Shown: piece by piece, positions 34,983 through 44,882 of the stretch
Numbering within the stretch: position 1 is the first letter of the stretch
How the letters are laid out: the number at the start of each line of letters is the position of its first letter
Source: Coriobacteriaceae bacterium AF08-21
GTDB lineage: Bacteria > Actinomycetota > Coriobacteriia > Coriobacteriales > Coriobacteriaceae
Assembly: GCA_027687465.1 (NCBI GenBank)
Contig: JAQCQR010000006.1
Span: forward strand, 1 to 64,000
Length of the DNA: 64,000 nucleotides
Direction: 5' to 3'
Translations under genes and position numbers: made by a program
The notes under the pieces: model-generated
The model's database searches: none
The model's input: the letters and a program-made list of their open reading frames with translations, nothing else
What the model was told of the DNA's origin: nothing

Positions 34983-35604
34983 GGGCGTCCTCCGTGGGTG
35001 CGTCGCTATCGTTGCCATCATCCTCGCCGTCGCCAACCCAACGAAGCAAGTCGACCGAGGTAATGCCGTAACGCTTCTCGCGCACGATCTCAAAGCCTGC
35101 CGGGTGCGCACCCGCATCGGCCGCGGCGTGCTCAAAGAGCGCGTAGGCACCTCGCGCCAGCAAGTCCTGTTGGGCCAGGTTCTGCAGCAGCTCCTCGACC
35201 GGCTCAGCGCCGAAAGCATAGGGCGGGTCGAGCAGGACCAGGTCAAAGGGACCGCCCGGCACGCGGCCGCGCGAAGCGCTTGCCAGCACGTCGCCGCCCA
35301 CCACACGCCAACGCGCACGGTCGCGGCACAGCGACTCGATATTCTTGGTAATCAGACGAGCAGCGTTGCGATCGATCTCGAACGTGGTGAGCGAGCGGGC
35401 ACCACGCGAGAGCATCTCAATGCCCAAGGCACCGGAGCCGCCAAAGGCATCCAGCACGCGGACCTCGTCCAGATCGAAGTCGAATGCCGACATGACCATA
35501 GATGCGCACGCCTCGCGCACGCGATCGGTCGTGGGGCGGGTGACATCGCGACCACGGGGCTCCTCGATCTTACGACCGCGCCATTCGCCGCCGATGATTC
35601 TCAT
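34975..35604 (-). CDS. rsmD: 16S rRNA (guanine966-N2)-methyltransferase RsmD
   Basis: The 209-residue protein has MRIIGGEWRGRKI, RPTTDRVREACASM, the SAM motif LDAFGGSGALGIEMLSRGA and the catalytic DPPY in LVLLDPPYAFG. It methylates G966 of 16S rRNA. Its C-terminus is an acidic extension (DGEDDGNDSD). It overlaps recG by 4 bases and coaD by 8 bases, so all three are translationally coupled. Confidence 0.94.
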   Translation of the reverse strand: MRIIGGEWRGRKIEEPRGRDVTRPTTDRVREACASMVMSAFDFDLDEVRVLDAFGGSGALGIEMLSRGARSLTTFEIDRNAARLITKNIESLCRDRARWRVVGGDVLASASRGRVPGGPFDLVLLDPPYAFGAEPVEELLQNLAQQDLLARGAYALFEHAAADAGAHPAGFEIVREKRYGITSVDLLRWVGDGEDDGNDSDAPTEDAHE

Positions 35605-37778
35605 CCTCCGCTGACCTCCTTAAAGATGTGTCGATACCGCGTGGCGACCGCATCGCGCAAGGGACGCGTCGCCACGGAGTCAAGGTTGCAAGCATACCGC
35701 AAGAGCTCGACCGCGTCCAAATGGGCCCACTCGATCAATTCCTCATCGGCGTCCAGGTCCACAAAGCGCAGGGTCACGCCGCCATGCTGACGGTAGCCCA
35801 GAATCTCGCCCTCGTGGCGCAGACGCAGGTCCATCTGGGCGAGCGTAAAGCCGTCCGAGGTCTTCTCGAGCGACTGGAGGCGGTCTTGTGCCGCCGACGC
35901 GCTGCCGTTGCCTTTGGAGTGCGTCATGACCAGGCACGTACCCGACACGCTGCCGCGGCCCACGCGCCCGCGCAGCTGGTGCAGGGCCGCCAAACCAAAA
36001 CGCTCTCCATTCTCGATGACCATAACGGTGGCGTTGGGCACGTCAACGCCCACCTCGACCACCGTGGTCGAGACGAGCACATCGATCTCACCACGCTTAA
36101 AGGCATCGATGACCCGGTCCTTCTCCCCCGCCGGCATGCGGCCATGAAGACGCTCGATGGTAAGCCCCGGCAACGCCAGGCGCAGTCGTTCGAGCTCGGT
36201 TGCCGTATCGTGCAACGGCACAGGCACGGTCACGCGGCCTTCGTCATCGCGAGCGATGCCGGGTACGTCTTCGAGCTCATCGGCCGAATCGCTCGGCTCC
36301 ACGAGCGGACAGATCACGTAGGCTTGCTGCCCCTTTTCGTGCGCCTCGCGAATGGCGCCATAGGCCAGGTCACGACTCGACTCGGTGAGGACGCGCGTCG
36401 TCACGCCGGCACCCGGAACGGGACGATGGCGGATGATGCTCGTATCTAGGTCGCCGTACACCGAAAGCGCCAGCGTGCGCGGGATCGGCGTGGCAGTCAT
36501 GACCAGCAAGTCGGCACCCGGGCCTTTTGCGCGTAGGGCGTTACGCTGCCCCACGCCAAAGCGGTGCTGCTCGTCGATCACCACAAGCGACAAATGCTTG
36601 AACGTAACGTTCTCCGAAAGTACCGCATGCGTACCAAAGAGCACGTCGAGCTCACCAGACTGGAGCCGGGCATGAATCTGTTCACGCTCGGCCGCCGGCG
36701 TGGCGCCTGTCAGGAGAGCCCAGGTCATGCCGGCCTGTGAGAGCAAGGGGCCGGTCTTATCGGCATATTGACGCGCCAGCACGCCCGTGGGCGCCATGAC
36801 GCACGCCTGGGTGCCGCTATCGGCCGTAACCGCCAACGCGCAGGCGGCAACGGCGGTCTTACCGGTACCGACATCGCCCAGCAGCAGGCGGTTCATCACG
36901 CGACCGCCATCGCACATGTCATGCAGGATGTCTTGAAATGCAGCCTCCTGCTCATCGCTCAGCGAAAACGGCAGGGCCTGTTTAAGCGCAGTCAAATGCT
37001 CTCCCGCGGCATGCGCATAAGGCACCACGTCGACCATAGCGCCATCGTTGCGCAGACGCAGTGCGAGCTGCAAGCAGAGACACTCCTCGTAGGCAAGACG
37101 TCGGCGTGCGATGTCACGCTCGGCCATGCTCGAGGGAAAGTGGATCGAGCGCAGCGCACGGGCATTGCTCATGAGCTTCCGCTTTGCGCGCAGCGGCGCG
37201 GGAATGGGATCGAACGGATTGGCAGCCACTTCGAGCGCACCGCTCACGATACGGCGCATCCATGCCTGACTCACGCCATCACTCACGTAGTGGACCGGCA
37301 AAATGGTACCTGCGGCACGACCATCCTCAAGCTTTTCAAAGTGGGGCGAGGCCATCTGCTTAAAACCGTAGGCAAACTCGACCTTGCCCATCACGGCCAG
37401 GCGATCGCCCCGCTTAAGCTGCTGGGCAATCCAGGGCTGGCGGAAAAAGGCGACCTGCAGCACGCCCGTGTCATCCACGAGCGACACCTCGGTCACCTGC
37501 ATGCGCGGACGAGGCTGCTTTTGAACAATGCGATCGACCGTGGCAATGATGGTGCACACGGCACCGATGGGTGCCATCTCGATGGACCATGAGCGGGTGA
37601 AGTCCAGATATCGATGCGGGATATGGAGAAGGAGGTCCCCCACCGTCCGAATTCCCAGACGGCGAAGGGCCTCCTCACGTTTACCCGAAACATATTTGAG
37701 TCGCGCGATATCCTCGTCGAGCGCATTGCTCTGGGCAAAACGCTCCGAGACGCGCGGCACGGAGCACAGCTCGGACAT
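35601..37778 (-). CDS. recG: ATP-dependent DNA helicase RecG
   Basis: The 725-residue protein has the wedge domain (about 50-170) and helicase motifs: Walker A GDVGTGKTAVA, DEQHRFGVGQR (DEQH box), MTATPIPRTLALS, and motif VI QLRGRVGRG. It remodels stalled forks and branch structures. It lies 9 bases after the FakA-like gene. Confidence 0.95.
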   Translation of the reverse strand: MSELCSVPRVSERFAQSNALDEDIARLKYVSGKREEALRRLGIRTVGDLLLHIPHRYLDFTRSWSIEMAPIGAVCTIIATVDRIVQKQPRPRMQVTEVSLVDDTGVLQVAFFRQPWIAQQLKRGDRLAVMGKVEFAYGFKQMASPHFEKLEDGRAAGTILPVHYVSDGVSQAWMRRIVSGALEVAANPFDPIPAPLRAKRKLMSNARALRSIHFPSSMAERDIARRRLAYEECLCLQLALRLRNDGAMVDVVPYAHAAGEHLTALKQALPFSLSDEQEAAFQDILHDMCDGGRVMNRLLLGDVGTGKTAVAACALAVTADSGTQACVMAPTGVLARQYADKTGPLLSQAGMTWALLTGATPAAEREQIHARLQSGELDVLFGTHAVLSENVTFKHLSLVVIDEQHRFGVGQRNALRAKGPGADLLVMTATPIPRTLALSVYGDLDTSIIRHRPVPGAGVTTRVLTESSRDLAYGAIREAHEKGQQAYVICPLVEPSDSADELEDVPGIARDDEGRVTVPVPLHDTATELERLRLALPGLTIERLHGRMPAGEKDRVIDAFKRGEIDVLVSTTVVEVGVDVPNATVMVIENGERFGLAALHQLRGRVGRGSVSGTCLVMTHSKGNGSASAAQDRLQSLEKTSDGFTLAQMDLRLRHEGEILGYRQHGGVTLRFVDLDADEELIEWAHLDAVELLRYACNLDSVATRPLRDAVATRYRHIFKEVSGG

Positions 37779-37787
37779 GGGCAGAGC

Positions 37788-39449
37788 CTACTCGATCGAG
37801 AAGATCACGGGATAGAGCGGCTGCTCGCCACGATGGGCGTCGACCTCCAGATCGGGCTGAGCCTCCTCGATAGCGTCGACGATCTCCTGGAAGGCCTCGT
37901 CGGACAGCTCCTCGCCGGCCAAAATCGTCAACGCGTCGCCCTCCTCTTCCTCCTGCATGCGGTTGATGCAGTCGAGCGTGACCTGCTTCACGTCGGAGCC
38001 GACCACATCGATGGAGCCGGCGATGATACCCATGACGTCACCGGAGTGAATCGGCGAGCCGTCGGACGCGCTGGAGTCGCGTACGGCGCGGGTGACCTCG
38101 CCATCGCGGACCTCGCTGATGGCGTCGACCATGGCGGCAACGGCGTCCTCGAGCTCGGAATCGGGCAGGACCGCGAACAGCGCGGAGAAGGCCTGCGGGA
38201 CGGTCTTGGTGGGAACGACGGCGACCTTCTTGTCGGTGCAGGCGGAGGCAGCGGCCTCGGCAGCCATGCGGATGTTGCCGTTGTTGGGCAGGATGATGAC
38301 CGAGGTCGCGTTGACCTGGTCGACGGCGCCCAGCAGGTCGGCGGTCGAGGGGTTCATGGTTTGGCCGCCCGACACGATCACATCGACGCCGAGGGACTTG
38401 AGGATGTCTGCCTCGCCGGAACCGGCGGCAACGGCGACAAAGCCCAGGGCCTTCGCGGGATCGGCGGTCTTCTCCTGGTCCTCGTGGATCTTAGCGGTAC
38501 GGTCGTGGGCCTCCATCTCCATATTGTGGATAAAGACCTCGTAGATCTGACCAAGCTGCAGCATGTGCTCGAGCACCAGGTTGGGGGTGTTGGAGTGCAC
38601 GTGGATCTTGTAGTCGGGATAGGCGCCCACGAGCAGCTCGCAGTCGCCCATGGAGCCCAGGAACTTAAGGCACTCGTCCTCGTCAAACGGGGCGTCGGCC
38701 TTAAAGAGGAACTCGTTGCAGTAGCGGAACTCCGAGCCCTCCCAGTCGTCGTTGGCCTCGATTTCGACGCGATCGAGGGCCGCGTCGCGTGCAGAGCCAG
38801 CGGAATCAAACGTGGCGGAGAAATCCTCGACCACGGTGCTGCGACCAAGAGCGGCGGCAACAAAGTTCTCCAAGAAGATGGCAAAGCCAAAGGCGCCGGA
38901 GTCGACCACGCCGTTCTCCTTGAGGACGGGCAGCAGGTCGGGCGTGCGGGCGACGGACTGGTAGGCCTCGACGACGATGGCGTCGAGCGCATCCTCGGCA
39001 GAGAACTTCTTCTTCTCGCACTCGTCTGCCTTGGTCGAAACATCACGCAGGACCGTGAGGATCGTGCCCTCGATGGGCTTACGAACAGCCTGGAAGGCGA
39101 CCTTGACGGCACGACGGAAGGCGAAGGCGATATTGGCGGACGTAATGGGTTCATCGGCAGAGACAAGGCCCTCGGCCACACCACGCAGAATCTGCGAGGT
39201 GATGACACCGGAGTTGCCGCGGGCGCCCATCAGGGAGCCGTGGGTGATGGCGCCAGCAATGGCCTCCATGTCGGCATCGGCGGGAAGGGCGGAAAGCTCC
39301 TTGGTCACCGAAGCGAGCGTGAGCGACATGTTGGTGCCGGTGTCGCCGTCGGGTACGGGGAAGACGTTGAGCTTGTTGATCTCCTCGGCCTTTTCGGAAA
39401 CGGCAGCCGCAGCGATCGGAAAACAGGTGCGAATGGTCTTTGCAATCAT
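37788..39449 (-). CDS. fakA: DAK2-domain fatty acid kinase FakA-like protein
   Basis: The 553-residue protein starts with the DhaL kinase fold: KLNVFPVPDGDTGTNMSLTL and HGSLMGARGNSGVI carry the ATP and metal ligands. The second half is the FakB-binding and middle domain typical of FakA/YloV. It phosphorylates exogenous fatty acids held by a FakB protein, which is not in this window. It follows the Asp23 gene, the usual pairing. Confidence 0.9.
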   Translation of the reverse strand: MIAKTIRTCFPIAAAAVSEKAEEINKLNVFPVPDGDTGTNMSLTLASVTKELSALPADADMEAIAGAITHGSLMGARGNSGVITSQILRGVAEGLVSADEPITSANIAFAFRRAVKVAFQAVRKPIEGTILTVLRDVSTKADECEKKKFSAEDALDAIVVEAYQSVARTPDLLPVLKENGVVDSGAFGFAIFLENFVAAALGRSTVVEDFSATFDSAGSARDAALDRVEIEANDDWEGSEFRYCNEFLFKADAPFDEDECLKFLGSMGDCELLVGAYPDYKIHVHSNTPNLVLEHMLQLGQIYEVFIHNMEMEAHDRTAKIHEDQEKTADPAKALGFVAVAAGSGEADILKSLGVDVIVSGGQTMNPSTADLLGAVDQVNATSVIILPNNGNIRMAAEAAASACTDKKVAVVPTKTVPQAFSALFAVLPDSELEDAVAAMVDAISEVRDGEVTRAVRDSSASDGSPIHSGDVMGIIAGSIDVVGSDVKQVTLDCINRMQEEEEGDALTILAGEELSDEAFQEIVDAIEEAQPDLEVDAHRGEQPLYPVIFSIE

Positions 39450-39476
39450 GAGTGGTGAAATCTCCGTATTCGGATG

Positions 39477-39833
39477 CTAGTTCAGACGGCTCTTGAGCGC
39501 GTCGATGTGAATGCCGATCTTAAGGCTGGCGGGATCGATCTGGGCAATCTCCTGAAGGGTGAAGGCGACGGAGCTCGAAAGATTGTGGCAGACGGACTTC
39601 ATGTTGACGCCGTTCTCGAGCACGACGTGAAGGTCGACCGTAAGGCCGTTCTCGTCGGCGGAAACAAGCACGCCCTTGCGGAGGCGCTGGCCGGCAAGCA
39701 GGCGCACGCTCTCGGCGCCTTGGAGCTGTTCGGCCATACCGACGACGCCGTAGCACGTCATCGCGGCATAACCGGCAATATCGGCAATAACGTCGTTCGA
39801 GACGCTCAGGCTGCCGTTAATGGTCTCAGACAC
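39477..39833 (-). CDS. Asp23/Gls24 envelope-stress family protein
   Basis: The 118-residue protein has the Asp23 pattern: INGSLSVSNDVIADIAGYAAM, YGVVGMA and VNMKSVCHNLSSSV. These proteins form envelope-associated assemblies in Gram-positive bacteria and lie just before DAK2/FakA genes. GTG 39833 has AAAGGAG 6 bases upstream, so it is preferred to the earlier in-frame start. Confidence 0.88.
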   Translation of the reverse strand: MSETINGSLSVSNDVIADIAGYAAMTCYGVVGMAEQLQGAESVRLLAGQRLRKGVLVSADENGLTVDLHVVLENGVNMKSVCHNLSSSVAFTLQEIAQIDPASLKIGIHIDALKSRLN

Positions 39834-39993
39834 AAGAATCTCCTTTTCTGGTGCTCGCGGCACCATGTCGTGGGAGCAATCATTCCAACATTTTACAACG
39901 ACCGCGCCATGTTAAGGCGGCGGGGTTCACGATTACATCCTCGACACGAAATGTTGATACGGTAACGTTCGCCACAGGCGATCGCGGCATGAA

Positions 39994-40021
39994 AAAACCC
40001 GCCGCATATGCGACGGGTTTT
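39994..40021 (-). terminator. Terminator of tRNA-Asn
   Basis: AAAACCCG and CGCATATGCG form a palindromic stem with CGGGTTTT and a TTTTTT tail on the minus strand, 7 bases after the tRNA CCA end. Confidence 0.8.
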
Positions 40022-40027
40022 ACAACC

Positions 40028-40102
40028 TGGCTCCCCGGGTAGGACTCGAACCTACAACAGCGCGGTTAACAGCCGCGTGCTCTACCATTGAGCTACCGAG
40101 GA
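40028..40102 (-). tRNA. tRNA-Asn (anticodon GTT)
   Basis: On the minus strand TCCTCGG pairs with CCGGGGA, the D-arm is GCTCAATGGTAGAGC, the anticodon arm CGCGG-CTGTTAA-CCGCG gives anticodon GTT, and the T-loop is GGTTCGAGTCC. The discriminator is G and CCA is encoded. Length is 75 bases including CCA. Confidence 0.97.
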
Positions 40103-40132
40103 ATAGGTGCGTGCTCTCAAGCAACGAAGTTT

Positions 40133-40160
40133 ATTATACGGACGATTGGGCGAAGGGCAA
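40133..40160 (-). promoter_or_regulatory. Promoter of tRNA-Asn
   Basis: On the minus strand TTGCCC (40160-40155) and TATAAT (40138-40133) are 16 bases apart, and the tRNA begins 31 bases after the -10 box. The rest of 40103-40298 holds an AT-rich patch and, at 40269-40296, a hairpin without a T run just after the rpoD stop. Confidence 0.7.
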
Positions 40161-40298
40161 GAACTTTTTTAAGAAATTTTCTCGCCTTGATCCCTTGGGG
40201 ACGGCCTAACTGCCGGCACCGGCAACGGAAACGCCGATGTTTTGACAATGCCAGCGCAGCGTCGGCCAGTTACGGTGTTTGGCAAAACGCCGTAACTA

Positions 40299-41642
40299 CT
40301 AAGACTCGATATAGTCTTTCAGCTTGCTGCTGCGGCTGGGATGACGGAGCTTGGCCAGGGTCTTGGACTCGATCTGGCGGATACGCTCGCGCGTGACGCC
40401 AAACTCGCGACCGACTTCCTCGAGCGTGCGGGGATGTCCGTCAACGAGACCAAAGCGCAGCTCGATAACCTTGCGCTCGCGATCGGCAAGCGAATCGAGC
40501 ACCTGGGTGAGCTGCTCCTGCAGCATAGAGAAGCTGGCGGCATCGGGCGGGACGATAGCCTGGGAGTCCTCGATAAAGTCGCCCAGCTGGGAATCCTCTT
40601 CCTCGCCGATCGGGGTCTCGAGCGACACGGGCTCCTGCGAGATCTTCTGGATCTCGCGGACGCGGTCGGCGCTCATGTCCATCTCGGCACCGATCTCCTC
40701 GGGGGTCGGGTCGCGACCCAGGTCCTGGAGGAGCTGGCGCTGCACGCGGACGAGCTTGTTGATGGTCTCGACCATGTGCACGGGGATACGGATGGTACGG
40801 GCCTGGTCGGCAATAGCGCGCGTAATGGCCTGACGGATCCACCACGTGGCGTACGTGGAGAACTTGAAGCCCTTCTGATAGTCGAACTTCTCGACGGCGC
40901 GAATCAAACCGAGATTGCCCTCCTGAATCAGATCCAGGAACAGCATGCCACGACCGACATAGCGCTTGGCGATGGAGACGACCAGACGCAGGTTTGCGCT
41001 GATGAGCGCCTGCTTGGCCTCAAGACCGACGTTCTCGATACGCGTAAGACGACGCATCTCGGCGCGCGTGAGCTCGATCTCGCCTGCCTCGGCAGCCTCG
41101 AGCTTCTCGGTAGCCTCGAGACCGGCCTCGATCTTCATGGCCAAATCGACCTCTTCAGATGCGGTCAGCAGGTCAACCTTACCGATCTCTTTGAGGTACA
41201 TACGAACCGGGTCGCCGGTCAGCATCACCGTGGAGGCATCGATGCCGCGCACGCGCGAACGCGAACGAGACGTGCGCACGGTGCGCTTCTTCTTGCTCTT
41301 GGAAGAGCCCATCTCGGCATCGGCCTGGCGGGCCATCTTAAGCTCGTGATCGTCAAGCGAGCCGGAATCGTGCTCGTCGTCGTCATCGAAATCGTCGGTA
41401 TCGTTATCGTCATCGTCGACGCCCATCGGGGCGTCGTCGTTTCCGCTCGCGGAGATAATCTGGATGCCGCTGTTGCGTAGCGCGGAATACACCGCGTTGA
41501 GCTGCTCATCAGAGACATCGATATCCTTCAGGGCGACCTGAATCTCGTCCTCGGTTACCGAAGTCCTGTTTGAGCCGTTGCCCATGAGCTTTGCAACGTA
41601 GGATTCCAGCCCAGTACCCGTGCTCTCAGTCTTTTTTGGCAC
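40299..41642 (-). CDS. rpoD: Primary sigma factor RpoD/SigA
   Basis: The 447-residue protein has region 1.2 ([17 protein letters not shown]), region 2 ([45 protein letters not shown], split here for reading), region 3 and region 4 ending [14 protein letters not shown]. The N-terminal third is disordered, with a long Asp stretch ([17 protein letters not shown]) and a Lys/Arg/Ser block. It follows dnaG, the classic macromolecular-synthesis arrangement. Confidence 0.96.
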   Translation of the reverse strand: MPKKTESTGTGLESYVAKLMGNGSNRTSVTEDEIQVALKDIDVSDEQLNAVYSALRNSGIQIISASGNDDAPMGVDDDDNDTDDFDDDDEHDSGSLDDHELKMARQADAEMGSSKSKKKRTVRTSRSRSRVRGIDASTVMLTGDPVRMYLKEIGKVDLLTASEEVDLAMKIEAGLEATEKLEAAEAGEIELTRAEMRRLTRIENVGLEAKQALISANLRLVVSIAKRYVGRGMLFLDLIQEGNLGLIRAVEKFDYQKGFKFSTYATWWIRQAITRAIADQARTIRIPVHMVETINKLVRVQRQLLQDLGRDPTPEEIGAEMDMSADRVREIQKISQEPVSLETPIGEEEDSQLGDFIEDSQAIVPPDAASFSMLQEQLTQVLDSLADRERKVIELRFGLVDGHPRTLEEVGREFGVTRERIRQIESKTLAKLRHPSRSSKLKDYIES

Positions 41643-41752
41643 AGATTCTCCCTTCGTAGTCCACAGGACTCAATACTTTAGCACACACGTAGACGTCTAT
41701 ACCCAAAATAAAGACAGGATATAGGCGAGAATACGCTGGTTGACCACAACAT

Positions 41753-43882
41753 CTAGGCCTGATCGGCACCTGCGGTCTCCAAACCGATCAAACGGAACGG
41801 GTCAGCCACACCACCGATCGACTTTTGAAGCTCACGTTGGCGCTGAGAATCTTGCATCGCCTGCATCGTCAGCACGCGGCGCGCTTCATCGTCGAGCGAC
41901 CGGTCCTGACGCAGCTTGGCCTGTGCGGCGCGCATGCGGCGCTTGATGGTGTAGAGCTCGAGGGTGTCGAGCATAAAAACGATGTTCGTCTCGGTAGGAT
42001 GCTTGCTCGTCGACGAAATTCGCCCGGCGCTGACAAGCGACGCTGCCTCGGGACACACCGCGCGCGCCGCATCCATGCACGCCGCGGGGTCGGTGCCCGG
42101 CGGCGTCGCCAACACGGCCCATGCGATGGACTCGTGGCGCGGATCCACCCACTCGATCGAGCAGATGCGGTCGGCATACGTGCGGAACAGGTCGGGATAG
42201 CTCGTGAGCATCGTCAGCAACTCGCGCTCCCCTGCCAGGGATTTCCGCTCCAGATCGGTCAAAACAATCGGCATCGACGGAGCAGCCGTCGCGCTTGGAC
42301 TATCGGCAGCGGGCGCAGCACTTTCCATCCCCGCCGGCACATCGATTGGCGGCAGATCCTCGTCGACCTCCACCGGCACGGTCCCATAGGCATCAAGCGG
42401 AACGTAGTCGTACGGGTCCTCCTCGACCGGTGCGGACACCGGCGGCGTCGCACCCGCGGCCCAGGCACCGCGGGCGGCACTGCGCGCACCAGCCGCACCG
42501 CCGCCCGAGCTTCGTCCCTGCGAACCGCCCGCGCGCTCAGCTTGCGCGCGTTGACGCTCGTAGCTCTGCTCACGCCGGCGCTCGGCGTCCTCGCGCTTGG
42601 CGACTTCGCGAAACACACGGCCCGAGCTCGCGCGCACGGTCTCCAGGTCCAAACCCAACAGGTCGGCAATCTGGATAAAGTACGTATCGATCATGTAGCT
42701 ATCGCGTAGCGGATAGATGAGCGTAAGCGCATCCTCGAGCGCCTTGGCGCGGCCGCCCGGCGTGGTAATGTCGCTCGACTCTTGCAGCGACCGGTACACA
42801 AAGTCCATGAGGGGCTCGGCGGCGTCGATACGCGCCTGCAGCGCCTCGCCACCATGCGCCGTGATGAACTCCATGGGGTCGTTGCCGTCAGGCAGCACCA
42901 CGCAGCGCAGGTCCATCGAATCCTGCTCGATAAACTGAATCGCGCGGCGCGCGGCCTTTTGACCGGCGGCGTCACCATCGAACATATATACGATGCGCTT
43001 GGCAAAACGGGTGAGTGTCTTAACGTGATGCTCCGTGAGCGCCGTGCCCAGCGTGGCGACGACGTTTTTGATCCCCGCCTCCCAGCAGGCGATGCAGTCG
43101 GTATATCCCTCCACCACGATGGCGGTATCCTGCGCGACGATAAACTCCTTGGCCCAGTTAAAGCCGTAGAGGTTTCGCTTTTTATGAAACACGCTCGTCT
43201 CGGCGGTGTTAAGGTACTTGGGCTGACCATCGCCCATGATACGCCCGCCAAAGGCGATATTGTGACCCTGCTCATCAAAGATGGGAAACATCACGCGGTC
43301 GTAAAAACGGTCCGCAAGCTGCCCGCGTCCGCGGCTCACGGCCACGTTGGCATCGATCATCTCCTGCGGGGTAAAGCCCGCCTGCGACAGATGCGACACC
43401 AGCGCGTTGCGACCCGGCGCAAAGCCCAGGCAGTAGCGGCGACAGACGTCGCCGCCCATACCGCGGCTGGCAAAGTACTCGCGCGGACGGCTGTCCTTAC
43501 CGCGCATGAGCATGGTGTGGTAGAACTGGGCGGTTTCGGCGCACAGGTCATAGATGCGGGCACGCTTGGTGCCACGATCGCGCTGTGCACCGGTATCGTG
43601 CAGTTCAATGCCCGCACGATCAGCCAAATAGCGGATCGACTCGGGAAAACTCAGGTTCTCGCGCTTCATGATATAGGTGAAGACGTCGCCGCCCTCACCG
43701 CAGCCAAAGCAATGCCACACCTGCGTGGCGGGGATAATGTGGAAGGACGGAGTCTTTTCGCCATGAAAGGGGCAGCAACCCCAAAACTCATGGCCACGGG
43801 GCTTGAGCTCAACCGTTTCCTGCACGATGGCAACCAGGTCGGACGCCGCGCGCACCTGGTCTTTCTCCTCATCGCTGATCAC
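41753..43882 (-). CDS. dnaG: DNA primase DnaG
   Basis: The protein of about 709 residues has the N-terminal zinc site CCPFHGEKTPSF...HCFGCGEGG, the catalytic TOPRIM part with VVEGYTDCIACWEAG and FDGDAAGQKAARRA, a Pro/Ala-rich linker (about 450-540) and a C-terminal helicase-binding region. It makes RNA primers for replication. I chose GTG 43882, which overlaps the ribF end by 14 bases; the open frame extends much further upstream but into ribF coding sequence. Confidence 0.93.
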   Translation of the reverse strand: MISDEEKDQVRAASDLVAIVQETVELKPRGHEFWGCCPFHGEKTPSFHIIPATQVWHCFGCGEGGDVFTYIMKRENLSFPESIRYLADRAGIELHDTGAQRDRGTKRARIYDLCAETAQFYHTMLMRGKDSRPREYFASRGMGGDVCRRYCLGFAPGRNALVSHLSQAGFTPQEMIDANVAVSRGRGQLADRFYDRVMFPIFDEQGHNIAFGGRIMGDGQPKYLNTAETSVFHKKRNLYGFNWAKEFIVAQDTAIVVEGYTDCIACWEAGIKNVVATLGTALTEHHVKTLTRFAKRIVYMFDGDAAGQKAARRAIQFIEQDSMDLRCVVLPDGNDPMEFITAHGGEALQARIDAAEPLMDFVYRSLQESSDITTPGGRAKALEDALTLIYPLRDSYMIDTYFIQIADLLGLDLETVRASSGRVFREVAKREDAERRREQSYERQRAQAERAGGSQGRSSGGGAAGARSAARGAWAAGATPPVSAPVEEDPYDYVPLDAYGTVPVEVDEDLPPIDVPAGMESAAPAADSPSATAAPSMPIVLTDLERKSLAGERELLTMLTSYPDLFRTYADRICSIEWVDPRHESIAWAVLATPPGTDPAACMDAARAVCPEAASLVSAGRISSTSKHPTETNIVFMLDTLELYTIKRRMRAAQAKLRQDRSLDDEARRVLTMQAMQDSQRQRELQKSIGGVADPFRLIGLETAGADQA

Positions 43883-44882
43883 GGATGCTCGCCCCCTGCT
43901 CACCCAAGTTATGACGAATATCCTCGATATTACCCTCGACGGTCGCGATGAGCTCGTCCAGCGAATCGAACACGCGAGACGGACGCAGCCAGCGCGTAAA
44001 CGCCAGCGACACCGAGGCGCCATACAGGTCGCCCGCATACCCGATCAAGTTGGCCTCGAGATGCGCCGAGGCGGCATCATCGGCATAGGTCGGCGGCAGA
44101 CCGACGTTGACGGCAGCAGGCCATACGGTATCGTCGACCAGCACCAGACCCTCATAGACGCCATCGGCAGGCACTTGGATGCCATCGGGCACCTGGATGT
44201 TTGCCGTGGGAAAACCCATGTCGGAGCCCTCGTGACGGCCAGCCGCCACAACGCCGCGCAGCATATAGGGACGGCCGAGAAGCTCGGCAGCCAGCTCCAC
44301 ATGACCCTGACCAAGCTCATGGCGGATGCGCGTGGCACAGATGGTCCGCCCGTTAACGCAGAGCAGGTCGTGACCGTAAACGTCAACCCCACGCTCAGCG
44401 CCCCAGGCGCGCATCTCGGCAACGCCCGAAGCGCCGCCACGGCCGAGCCTAAAGTCGCTGCCTACACGAATGGAGCGAATGTCGACAACGCGCGACAACA
44501 GCGCCAGAAACCCGACATGGTCGAGTGCCGCCACGGCGGGTGTAAAGGGAACGGCCACCACCGCATCGACCCCGGTTTGAGCCAGGGCATGCAGGCGGTC
44601 GGCCGTCGTCATCAATTTTTGAGCGGGCGAAGGACTCACCACGACGTCCGGATCAGGATCGAAGGTAACCACGACCGCTTTGCTGCCGTGGGAACGTGCA
44701 TCGCGAACAACCGCGTCAATCAGCTCTCGGTGCCCACGATGCACGCCATCAAACACGCCAATGGCGATCGACGCGGCACCCAAGAACTCGCACCCATCAA
44801 ATGCATCGGCAGAAACGATACGGGCCTCATCCAACTCACCCGCGAAAAAGACACGCGCGAGCTCGTGGGGCGCCAGCATCAT
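43869..44882 (-). CDS. ribF: Bifunctional riboflavin kinase/FAD synthetase RibF
   Basis: The 337-residue protein has the N-terminal FAD synthetase domain (AIGVFDGVHRGHRELI, nucleotidyltransferase GxHxGH form) and the C-terminal flavokinase domain (GMVVAAGRHEGSDMGFPTANI-type segment, read as VVAAGRHEGSDMGFPTANI). It makes FMN then FAD. It overlaps truB by 4 bases and follows it, a common pairing. Confidence 0.94.
   Translation of the reverse strand: MMLAPHELARVFFAGELDEARIVSADAFDGCEFLGAASIAIGVFDGVHRGHRELIDAVVRDARSHGSKAVVVTFDPDPDVVVSPSPAQKLMTTADRLHALAQTGVDAVVAVPFTPAVAALDHVGFLALLSRVVDIRSIRVGSDFRLGRGGASGVAEMRAWGAERGVDVYGHDLLCVNGRTICATRIRHELGQGHVELAAELLGRPYMLRGVVAAGRHEGSDMGFPTANIQVPDGIQVPADGVYEGLVLVDDTVWPAAVNVGLPPTYADDAASAHLEANLIGYAGDLYGASVSLAFTRWLRPSRVFDSLDELIATVEGNIEDIRHNLGEQGASIRDQR

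Noticed and set aside
40269-40296. Hairpin after rpoD as its terminator
   Set aside because: The stem is good but no T run follows on the minus strand, so a termination role is not supported.
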